From Rhineura floridana (taxonomy: Eukaryota > Chordata > Lepidosauria > Squamata > Rhineuridae): DNA of 64,000 nucleotides. A program made the position numbers and the translations under genes. The notes below the pieces were generated by a model that was not told where the DNA came from, ran no database searches, and saw nothing but the letters and a program-made list of their open reading frames with translations. Of this stretch, positions 37,344 to 48,200 are shown in pieces (positions within the stretch are counted from its first letter, which is position 1; the number at the start of each line of letters is the position of its first letter). The stretch is from positions 24,343,822 to 24,407,821 of the forward strand of contig NC_084493.1 in the NCBI RefSeq assembly GCF_030035675.1, read 5' to 3'.

Positions 37344-37480
37344 CAGAGTGGTGAACCTGTGGCCCTGCATGTGGTGTTGGGGCTCTGAGTCCCGTCAGCC
37401 CCAGCCAGTGTGGTCCAATGGTCAAGGATGATGGGTGTGGATCCTTCAACATCTGGAGGGCCACAGGTTCCCAGCTCCTG
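37344..37480. mobile_element. hAT-like fold-back element
   Basis: CAGAGTGGTGAACCTGTGGC left; CATCTGGAGGGCCACAGGTT right. Confidence 0.8.
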
Positions 37481-37539
37481 ATACACGGAGTCTGAGCTTG
37501 AAAGGCATGAATGAATTCACGAAGCTTGCTTTATACTGG

Positions 37540-37705
37540 CTCAGTTCATTTGCACAGTATAGTCTAGTCTAGGTGGCAGCAGCTCTCCAAGACCTTAGTA
37601 CAAACAGGTCTTTCTAGGACCTCCTGCCTGAGATTCTTTTGATTGGAGACCCCAGGAACCTTTTGCATCCAAAGCATGTGCTCTGTCACTGAGGTGCATT
37701 CCTTT
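37540..37705 (-). repeat. tRNA-derived SINE
   Basis: Reverse of the family body (GGCAGCAGCTCTCCAAGACC), then the head near CATGTGCTCTGTCACTGAGG. Confidence 0.7.
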
Positions 37706-37789
37706 ATAACACAATCCTGTGCCTGTCCCAAGACATTCAATGGAATTTACTCCTATAATGGGGCTAAGATCACAGCCTTAAGGGGGGGG

Positions 37790-39040
37790 GGGAAGGCCTC
37801 TTGAGCCCAAGTTCGCATCTGACATCTGGAAGCCCACAGGGTCCCACCCCTGATGTAGTCTCTAAAATCATGCAGCAGCGAGCACTGCTCCAAGCTCTTC
37901 CACCCAGCAGCTTCTCTCGGACATTAGAAACGTTATCACATTCACCTGCCCTGTGCTATTCTCTTTTCTCTCCCCACCCCCATTTTGAGGTCTTGAATGT
38001 CCTGACTGCTTCTACTTACTCAGGCAAGGGTCTTTATTAGGCCTTTCGAAAATGCATTTGTACAATCATCTTTAATCTAAGGGAAAAAATACACCAGCCA
38101 TCTTCTCAAGGCCTGCTTTCTGCAGTGCCTTCTTTACTTAGACAACTTTAACTCATTGCATTTGACTCTAACAACTGGTGGATTTACTCCAGCAGGAAAA
38201 TTTGGGGTGACTGTCCCCATCTGATACAACCCCACTCATTTCATTAGTAGATTTCGTTTAATTATTAGCCCTAACTAGAGCTGTAAAATACAGAATACAG
38301 TACAGGGTTTAGAAGGAATACTGGCTCTTGTGGGGTGGGGGTGTGTCTCTACTTGTAGACTGTCTGTGTATCACAGGCCTCCTCATGCAGGCTAATTTGG
38401 GTGCAAAATGATTTTCATAAAAGGGTCCAGCAGGGTCTTTTCATCCCCCATCTACATAAATGATAAGAACTGGTTAATTTGGACGTCAAATGCTAAACTT
38501 ACAGTGCCACAGTTTAGCAGTCAAAATCCATCTGAAACATTTCCTATATGTGAAGTCAGTATCTCAATTTTTGTTTCTGGATTCAAGATTCAGATTCTGG
38601 TCCAGAACTCTTTAATAACAACACACATCTCCCATCAGACCCCTAACCTCTGATTCCTTTCATTTGCAAGTAATACTTCAACTTTTGAATGTTCTCAACA
38701 TTAATTTTTTTGCACTTGTTTTTGAATCATTTTGCAGGAGACCACAGCCGTTTGGCACCCTTCTAGAGTACGGACTTGTTCTTTCTAGGCTGGATGCAAA
38801 AAAAAAGTTGTGATAGGCCCCTTCGCTAAAATATACTGGGCTCTGAATGAGCGAGCATGAATATTCACGTGGGTGGTGGTGTAAAATTAAACCAGAGATT
38901 GAAAGTAGCAAGTACACTTTTTCTTCCTATGTAAACAAGAAGAGAATCTAAGCCACGATTTTAAACTGGGTTGAAGGTAGATCAGCAGGGCTCCCCCCAC
39001 CCGACAGAAGCCCTAGAGTTGTACTTGTGCGAGGGTACTG
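37790..39040. other. FAM219B-MPI intergenic region
   Basis: Between the two convergent gene ends. No gene recognised. TTTATT at 38033-38038 would be an AATAAA on the minus strand and is one possible end of the MPI transcript. Confidence 0.4.
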
Positions 39041-39044
39041 CCAA

Positions 39045-39213
39045 GCATGGGGAGCTTATGGCCCTGTAGAGGTTGTGGGACCAACTCCCATCAGCCCCAG
39101 CCAGAATAGCCAATAGTTGTTATTATTATTTATTTATTTGATGATTAGAGAGTTAGAGATGATGGGAGTTGTAATCCAGCAACATCTGGAGGCTGCAGGT
39201 TCTCCCACCACTA
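39045..39213. mobile_element. hAT-like fold-back with TTAT array inside
   Basis: Left arm with CCCATCAGCCCCAGCCAGAA, a TTAT/TTTA array at 39119-39141, right arm GGGAGTTGTAATCCAGCAAC. Confidence 0.75.
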
Positions 39214-39867
39214 GGCTATACCTCTCCTCAGCACTAAAATTCTTAGCAACGCTTGAATGCATTGACATACCCTAGGATTCATCTTTCAATGAACCCTTGC
39301 CCAAGAGAAGGGTGGAAGCAGGAGTAGCTTATAGCTGTTGGATTGTTCACTTTAGCAATTGGCACATGTCATAATTTTGAAAAACTATTTGAAAAGCTAC
39401 ACTGGAGTTGTTGTTTTTTAAGATCTTAAATGATGATCTACCCTTAAGGTCCCTGCCCTTCCCTGTTGGTGTAAAAAGTCAAGCATGAATTGTATTCTAA
39501 GATTATGTCACCACCATACAAGATATCATACTATACTGCTCAAAGGAGGTAACACTTTGTGCTATGGAATTCAAAGCAGGTTAAAAGCACTAGTAGGCAT
39601 AGCAGAAGACGGTGCTTAATGCAAACCCATTTGTTTTCCTATCCCCTTAATGGTATATGGGTCACCTCTTCCCCTCCCCACCCAACTGTATGAGAGTGCC
39701 AGTTTGACAATCTTATCTAGTCAGTTCCCAGCAGGCAACAAAAAGTTAAATCTACACCTAACATTAATACTGCAGTTGGGAAAGACCATCAGTTTTTCCT
39801 GGTTGTCAACAAGGGTCTGCCCTGACTCTGAATAGGCTACAAACTACTGCCAGGAAAAGTATATACT

Positions 39868-40251
39868 GGCTACATTTGGATTGGAATGAGCCTGGCTTTC
39901 CTTCCGATCACACACACTATCTCTAGTGTGACAGGAGGAGGCGTTTGGAAGCTTTTGCTGCTGATTTCCATTACTAGTTTTTAATGCCATGCCTCAACTC
40001 CAAACTGGTCTCTCTTCAATGATGGTTTGTTTGAAACAAGCCAACCTCATTTTCGAAACACCACCGTGAGCTTGTTTCAAACAAAGCCTAGTGAAGATTA
40101 ACCACAGTTTGTCTGGTTCTGATGCCACACTGGGGTCAAAACTGAAAACAAAAGCAAAAGGTTCTGGTCTCAAAGCAGTGCTGGTGTGGGGGAGGCTCAG
40201 CTAATCCTCATCATGATAAACCATAGTTTATTGTGACATCCAAATGCAGCC
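39868..40251. mobile_element. Fold-back DNA element, ggctgcatttgga type
   Basis: Left end GGCTACATTTGGATTGG, right end ATAAACCATAGTTTATTGTG then CCAAATGCAGCC. The inside has an inverted pair around TTGTTTGAAACAAGCC / GCTTGTTTCAAACAAAGCC (about 40025-40086). Related to 48849-49260. Confidence 0.65.
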
Positions 40252-40824
40252 AGTGGGTGGAACTGCTTGGAGTTTTCCACATGGTGGTGGTGGGAAGATG
40301 CCATTGAAGGAAAGCAGGAGGTGAAAAGCCAGTCCGAGAGGCCAGAGCAAAGGCCCTGCCTCTGGAGTTTATGAACAGAACTGCATTGTTCGCTTAATTA
40401 AACAACAACTTCCCATTTCTACTCTCACCTGGGCAAGGATAAAAGTCCAGCAACTATTTAGCCTCTAAAAATCAACAATGCCAGTGGTTGTATTCACCTA
40501 AGTCCTGCTCAGAGTACACCTATTGAAACTAATTAGCTTAAGTTAGTCATGTCTACCTGAGTAGAACTAGCATGGAATACCACCCTAAGCTTGCTAAAAG
40601 ATGCTGCTACAGGCCCCCACTTGTGTTCCCTGGGCAGAGGACTCTAAGCCTGGGAAGTTGCTAGATGCCAGCTCCCAACAGGCCCATCCCATACGGCCAA
40701 TGCTAAGGAAAAATGGGAGTTGCAAGCCAGCATTTCAAGTGCACACACATTTGCCACCCTGCTGCAGGCAAATGGAACTACTTCTAGATTTAAGGACTAG
40801 CCTTCAGTCCCTCAAGGAGTAAAC

Positions 40825-40963
40825 CAGGTGTGGGGAACCTGTGGCCCACTGGATATCGCTGAACGACAGCTCCCATCAGCCCCAGCAAGCACGGCCAAAG
40901 GCCAGTGATGATGAGAGTTGTATTTCAGTAACATCTGGAGGGCCACAGGTTTCCCCGCCGTTG
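40825..40963. mobile_element. hAT-like fold-back element
   Basis: CAGGTGTGGGGAACCTGTGG left; GAGGGCCACAGGTTTCCCCG right. One of the best-preserved copies. Confidence 0.85.
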
Positions 40964-41341
40964 CATTACAGTCACAGCAAACTTTGCTAGCAAAGTACCA
41001 AAGGAAGTGACAAGAAATAGCCAAATAAAGAATAAAAACAAGCCTCTATTTGTTCTGGCTCCTCTGGCATCTGCTAGGATCTGAGGCAAGGCAGAGAAAA
41101 GCTTTGCCCAGCCCCTAGAGTGAGAGCATTCCTGAGAATGCATTGGCTTAGAGAAAATGTCACAAGCGGAGGAGTTTCAAAAAACAGCACTAAGACATTG
41201 TTCCACTGTCTTTCCGCATGCGGTAGGGGCTAGAGATATGCCTCGTTGACTACACTGCAGCTGTCAGTTCCATTAGTTATGTAATATTTTTCAGTTTAAG
41301 GTATGTAGACCGATAACCCACAAAAGCAGCAAGATCTAGTC

Positions 41342-41473
41342 CAGGGGCAGGGAACCTGTGGCCTTCCAGGTGTGGCTGGACTCCAGCTCTCTTCAGCCCC
41401 AGCTAGTATGGCCAGGGATCCAGGATGGTGGGAACTATAGTCCACCAACATCCAGAGGGCCACATATTCCCAT
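41342..41473. mobile_element. hAT-like fold-back element
   Basis: CAGGGGCAGGGAACCTGTGG left; CCAGAGGGCCACATATTCCC right. Confidence 0.8.
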
Positions 41474-41570
41474 TTGTGGTCTGGTTGCAAGAAAAGGAGG
41501 TATTCCAGATGCAGCTCAGATTGCAGCATCGGGAGAAATCAACACCGGTGTTTTCCCCCTCCAATTATAC

Positions 41571-41860
41571 CAGGGCTGGGGAAACCTGTGGCCCTTCAGA
41601 TGTTTCTGGACTACAACATTCATCATCCCCAACCATTGGCCATGCTGGCTGGGGGGCAGATGGGAGCTGGCATCCAGCAACATCTGGAGGGCCACAGATT
41701 CCCCAGTACTGGATTGTACAGTGGAGATGGTACAATTTTTAAAAATGACAGGGCTACCAGAGAGTTCCCAACCCTGCGTTTTACAACAACCATTAAAATG
41801 AACAGTAGGATTAGCTCAGGCCAAAGTCAAGGAGGATGGGGAACGGTGGCCCCATCATAT
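41571..41860. repeat. hAT-like fold-back plus 150-bp unit, shared with 60.1 kb
   Basis: 41571-41709 is a fold-back copy. 41710-41860 (GTGGAGATGGTACAATTTTT, CAGGGCTACCAGAGAGTTCC, TTTTACAACAACCATTAAA) continues as in 60098-60375. Confidence 0.8.
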
Positions 41861-41990
41861 AGGGGTGAGCCCCAAATGCTTTGGGCTTTTGACACAGTGG
41901 TTTGATGGATGGGATAACTGGCTGTGTGGAGGGTGCAGACCAGTTTCTGTCTGAGTCTCGGCAAGGGGAAAAAGAGCTACGTGTCCCATG

Positions 41991-42209
41991 TTATAAGAGA
42001 CAGCAGGCTCGAAAAAGCAGCATCCCATCAGCTGCAGACAGGTGCAAAGAGACGCTCTCGTTGGCAGAGATGAAGAGCACGGCTCCTCGGCGGAGGGCCA
42101 TTTCAGACACGGCCGCAGTAGAGGTACCGACAGCAGTTCCTTGGACCACCAACAGGATGCTAGCCGAGTCGATGGCCGAAACAAGGTACAGCTTCATGGA
42201 GGAAGGAAT
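41991..42209 (-). CDS. MPI: MPI last coding exon
   Basis: Acceptor TTATTGCAG. 72 codons plus stop TAA (41991-41993 on the plus strand as TTA). [35 protein letters not shown] and the end LLFRACCLL are the C-terminal beta-domain of MPI. Confidence 0.97.
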   Translation of the reverse strand: MPSSMKLYLVSAIDSASILLVVQGTAVGTSTAAVSEMALRRGAVLFISANESVSLHLSAADGMLLFRACCLL

Positions 42210-45200
42210 CTGCAATAAAAAGAAGAGGTGCTGCTCAATAGAGGAGGTGAGGTAGGTAGGTAGGGCCTGGGTGTTTAACTGCCTGTATCATCGAGTACAG
42301 CCACATCTGCACTATGCATTTAAAGCAGTATCATACCACTTTAAGCAGTCATCGCTTCCCCCAAAGCATCCTGAGAACTGTAGTCTGTTAAGGGTGCAGA
42401 GAGTTGTTACGAGACCCCAATTCCCCTCACAGAGCTATAATTTCCAGAGTGGTTTATCAATCCATCTTCCCAGGGAATTCTGGGAATTGTAGCTCTATCA
42501 GGGGAATAGAGGTCTCATAACAACTCTCAGCCCCCTTAAACTACACTTCCCAAGATTCTTTGGGAGGGAGTCAAGACTGTTTAAAGTGGTATGAAATTGC
42601 TTTAAATGTATAGTGCACACATCGCATAGGAAACCACAGACACGTCTAGGACAAAGCTAGAGACAATGTAAGAGTCTTCCAAAGTATTTAATAGTGGAGT
42701 TGTGTCAATTTCCAGAAGATCAAGCCAAACAGATTTCAGCAACTGTGCTAAAGGTAAGGAAGGACAGATCATTCTCTTTCTAATCCATGTCAATTTCGCA
42801 CACATTCCCTCCATAAATCAACCACATTTCCATCTTAATGTCCATTTTAAAAAAGCTCCACAAAAAATATTTATTTAAATACACATTTCATCACAAAATA
42901 CATATTTAAATATCTCAGGGTACTTATTGCAATATATGTATTTCTAAATGTATTTTATCCTAATAGGTGCATTTTGGTACACATTTTTGTTGTAAACTAT
43001 CACTAACGTTTAGAATAGTGTGAAAATTGGAGGACTAATTACATTCTGATCTGCACAATAGTTCAGGAAGTATGGATCAAGTACAGGCATACCCCGCTTA
43101 ACATCGCTTCACTTAATGTCGCCTCGCTATAACATACATGCTCCATACGCCACCATACCCCACTTAACGTAGGCGTGCTTTGCAATTACGGACACTTAAT
43201 GGCATGATGCCACTGCCATCTAGTGGCGATTGCCGTGCAGTACATGCATAGATAATTGCTTCACTTTAAGTACATTTTCACTTTACATACACTCTCTGGT
43301 CCCATTGCGTATGTTAAAGCAGGGTGTGCCTGTATGTTTCCATTGGAATTTACAGACACTGAATTCCTCAAGCATCCTTAATTGAAGGCACCGGATTACA
43401 TCACTGAAGAAGGATTAAAAACATAGCTGTGTGTCCTTGCTCAAACCTTCCCACACTCTGTGCTCACAGACCCACACAAGTGCTCACATCTATACACCTC
43501 AAATCCGCTTTCGTAAATTCTGTCTCCAAGGTTAAGGCTTTCAGAACATTTGCGATGTTTTGGGAAGGGACTGAAGCTTGTGAAATGACACATTCATAAC
43601 TTTAAACAAGACCCAAAGATCCTGCTGATTTTTTGTTGCTGAATTGCATCAGTAACATAGGTGAATAGGCTTTGGAGCTATGCAAGATTCTTGCCTGCTC
43701 AGGGAGAATTGCACAATTTGTAAGCTTACTACACCAAAGGTTCAGATGCTACCGTATCTTATTGACCTGTTTCAGCTTCTATCTGCAACCAGCACAAAAC
43801 CCACATAACTGAAGAAGGCTTCCCAACAGCTGACTCTGGAACTCCTTCAAAGTGTATTTCCTAGGGCTGAGTTACTCCCACTTGTGCGCAGCCACATTCT
43901 AAGCAATATCTGTAACATTTTATTGTGCATTGTAGCATCTTCTCCACTCTGTTGTGAAATTCACTGGGAGACGTTGGGCCAGTTCTCTCTCTCTCAGCCT
44001 AAACTACCTTGCCAAGACTATTTTGATGATAAGGGAGTGAGGGGCAGGGGAGAGGACAGAAAACCACATATGTCACCCTGAGTCCCTTGGAGGAAGGATG
44101 GCATTAAACTGGAATAAATAAATAAGGTTTGGGAGTGTGCAGAGATGGGGAAGAAATTTGTTACTGCTAAGTCACACTTTGCCAAACAAACAGGCAAGCG
44201 TCCTTTGAAATCCAGAGTTCTCCAAATTTTGCAATACAGTTCTTGCACCAAAAATGCATACATTTGGGTACAATGCACACGAAAGTGTACGTTAGTGAAA
44301 TTAATCTACAAAAGTACATTATATTTGGGGAAGTTGTGGGCAAAGAAACATACTAAGAAACATACTGGTGGGCTTTAAAAAAAATAAAATTGCAAACCGA
44401 TATGGAAACAGGAGAAATGGAATCTAAGATTGAAAAACATGGGAAACCAAAGTTGACAGATTCATCCCCTAAGCTGGGTGGTAAGCATTTGAATAATGTT
44501 ACCGAAACCAAGTAGAATCTCATCGCATGGAAGTGATTTGCAGCAGCCTTTGTTGGGGAGGTGAAAAACGTAAGAAACTCACCTCTATCCTCATGACGGA
44601 GAAGTCTGGAACAGGTGGGTCGTAGAGATAGATGCAAGGATCCAGGCGGCTCTGGACAGGGGTCAAGAGCTTGGAGCTGCTAGGAGCCGGGGTGTAGTTC
44701 AGCATTTCGCACAGGGTGAGAACGTCAATGAACTTGGGAGTCAGGCCGGCCCGTACCGTGTTGTCGGAGCACGCCATGCACTCAATGCAGTCTGTGGCAT
44801 GGAAAAAAAAAGAGAGAACAGCTGCCCATTAGAATGTGTGGATGTTGATCCCAATGACAAGCAAGGCTGTCTTTGGGAACATGTCCCCCTCCCCAAAAAA
44901 ACCCTTCCCTCCACTATTTATTTATTTATTTATTTTGTATCCCACCCTTCCTCCCAGCAGGAGCCCAGGGCGGCATAGCCCTTTGTCTTAAATTAAGAAT
45001 TAAAGGATTTTAGACTTGGAAAAGACTTCAGAGAAGAACTAGTGTGGCGCCGCGATCTTGCAACTGCGGCAGGGATGGGGAACCTGGTACATCTCCCATC
45101 ATCCTTGGCCCTTGGAGAACGGCTGTAGCTCAGTGGGTAGAGCATCTGCCTGGCATGCAGACAGTCCCTGCTTCAACTCCTGGGATCTCCAAGTAGGCCT

Positions 45201-48200
45201 GGGACAAACCCCTGCCTGAAATCCTGGAGAGCCACTGCTCATCAGTGTAGACAATACTGAGCTAGATGGACCAATGGTCTGACTTGGTGTAAGGAAGCTT
45301 CCTATGTCCCATGCCTACTGGGCGTTGGAGGGCAACATCGTCTGGACGGCAGCAGGTTCAACTACCCTTCAACTGCTGCTTAAGCAAAGGAAAGCCCACC
45401 TCTTCCCGAGGCAAGACATCCTGCTGTCTGAACAACTCTCGCCGTTGGAAAGTTTCATCTAAAGATTTGCCAGAATCTGTTTCTCTTCCGTAGTTTAGTG
45501 GTACAGCATCCGCCTTGCATGCAGAAAGTCCCAGATTCAATCCCCGCAGGTAGGGCTGGAAGAGAACCCTGCCTGAAAACCTAGAGAGCCTCTGCCAGTC
45601 AGTGTAGACAGTACTGGGCTAGATGGACCAATGGGTCTGATTCAGAATAAGGCAGCTCCCGTTGTTCTACATTTCTAGGTGCCATTTCCGTCTGTTGGTT
45701 CTACCATTGCCCTCCGGAGCAATAGAGAACAAGTCTGCTTCATCTTCTGTGTGACAGCGTTTTAGATATTTAGACACAGCTACCCCACCTCCCCTTCTCC
45801 TCTACTTCTCCAGGCTCCATATACCCAGAGCTTCCAACTTTTCCGCACAGAACTTGGTTTCAAGACCCTTCATCATCCTGGCCTCCTGTTGTGTCTCCCT
45901 CAGAGGACTTAATGGAGGATGAAGGGGAATGGGAGAATTCAGACCCAGGGGAAGGGATGAGCAAAGAGGCAGCTCAAGACCCTTCGCCCTTAGACAACAA
46001 GCAGGATTCTGCTGAAGCCCTCCTGTCCGATTCAGGGAGCGACCAGGAAGCTACTCTGACCCCAGCAGAGAGGAGATGCCAAAGGGTGCTGGAACAGAGA
46101 AGGCAGTGAGCCCATTTAAGAACTACAAGTTCTCGAAAGAGGGCAGGTTGATTGCAAACACCTGGCCTCAGACACTGAACGTAAAAGGCCGTGAGTGGCT
46201 TAGGCTCTTGTTGGAAACAACATCAGACCTCCGTGCCAGCTCATGGCCAGGCCTGCTCATGTTCCCGTGTCTTCGACTCTGCCCTACTGATTGGATCTCC
46301 GATACCTGGATTTTGGACTCCCAAAGACTCATCTGTTCTACACTCACTCGGCTCTTCCCATCTGGTATTCAGCTTTCTGTAGTGCTGACCTTTCCACCTC
46401 AACTCAAGCCTGACAGATTTACATCCCGGCTGCTGGGCATTATCTGCTATTACTTTCCTGCAGCTATGAATTATTTCAACATGGTCAGCAGAGACTGACA
46501 CCTCGCTCCTCTGATTGTCTCTCCAGTTTACTAACGTGCTTCTTAAAATATAGAAGTAAACACAGCAGTCCAGGCAATGGCAGCTGGCAGCATGTCAGTG
46601 GAATCCACTCTGGGTTTTAGTCCAAACTGTCCTTGGACAGCTCCTTGAAAGTTCAGACTAAAACCCAGAGTGCATTCTGCTGACACGGAACCACCAGCCA
46701 CCACAGACTGCCCACGAGTGGGAGCCTCTCTCTAGGTCACAACCTTTACTAGCCCTATTCCACTCCCTCTTCAAGTGCTTTTGCCTGGCTGGAATGTGCC
46801 TTTTCAACAATGCCTCTCACTTGTCAGGATAGAGAAGTTTGTATATACAAACCTCTGACTTTTGCATGGCTGCAACCTAGCCTACTGTACAAAGGTCAAC
46901 TCGTGGCCCCACCCACCTCCAGCATGTGGCACCCAGAAGGATGCCCATGAAGGAATGTGGCCCTCTGGCTGAAACAGGTTCCCCACCCCTGCCATTGATC
47001 ATGGAATTCAAGCAAAGCAGTCTCCAGTGTGTAGTAGTTATCAGGAGAGAGACTAAACCCAAGATTGGCGAAGTGCCTGGGAAGTTGCATCAAGGGTGGA
47101 TCCGGCTGAAGTCGATTTTATTCCCATTCGGAAACTCACCTCCATAGAGATAGGCATGAGGCTCGTTGGCACCCAGGAACATGCACTCCCCTGGCTGCAG
47201 CTTCATCAGGTTCAAGAAATAGATGGCGAAGCAGCCGATGTCTCCAGGGTACTGGGAGTGAAGCCGGAGAAGGAGCTCTCCGCAGCTGGCTGAAGTATCT
47301 TTCCCTGTGTCTGCTGTGGAATACGATACATGTTGAGAAAGTCTGGTGAGCAGCAGCCTCTGGGTGTCATATTTCATCTTACAATGGGGACCCTAACCAA
47401 GGGGTGGGGAGCCTCATACCCCAGCAGAACAGATGCAGCCTCCAGACCATTCTATCTGGCCCTCAGAACTCTCCCCAGAACATAGCCCTCACTGGCCCTG
47501 CTTTGCACGGAGAATGCTTTTCCCTGGCTGGACTGTGTCACTGAACTCTGATCATATAACCTGCTTGCCTGGATGGAGGTTACAGAGGAGTGTGTGAGTC
47601 TGTGGTACAAAGGTAACATTTACATTTCTTGCTCTACCCAGCACTGGCATGTGGCCCTTGGAAAGTTGCCCAGAAGGGAATGCTGAAAAAGGTTCCCTGC
47701 CCCTGTCCAAACCCCTGATACAGACTCTATGAAACAATGGTGGCAGGTGGCTCCATGTCTGTGGAATCCGCTCTGGGTTTTAGTCCAAACTTTCAAGGAG
47801 CTGCTTGAAAATTCAGACTAAAACCCGGAGTGGATTCCACTGCCCACTGGCATGGAGCCACCACTGCCACAAAACCACGCACAACACAAAACATCCAGGC
47901 TTCAGTCTATACCAGGGATGATGGAGCCTGTGGCCCTCCAGATGTTGCTGCCTCCCATCTCCCATTGGCCCTATCCAGCACAGCCAAGGATGTTCAGAGT
48001 TGTAGTCTCAACAACATCTGGAGAGCTACAGCTTCCCCAGCCCTTCACTATGCCAGTAGAGTCTAAGAGTCTTGCACAAAACCAACCTTCTTGAGAAATC
48101 CGCTTCACCAGCATGTTAAGCTGGTCCACAAAGACCTTCTTCTCACTCTTCATCATCCTGGTGAAGCAGACACGCAGCGCGGCTGAGACGCCCCGGGGGT

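Noticed and set aside
45118-45200. Functional tRNA gene
   Set aside because: The head has tRNA-like A and B boxes but no cloverleaf acceptor stem that I can pair, and the same body follows it in every copy, so it is a SINE.
45891-46498. Open frames 45891-46109 and 46076-46498 as small genes
   Set aside because: Both lie inside a solo LTR.
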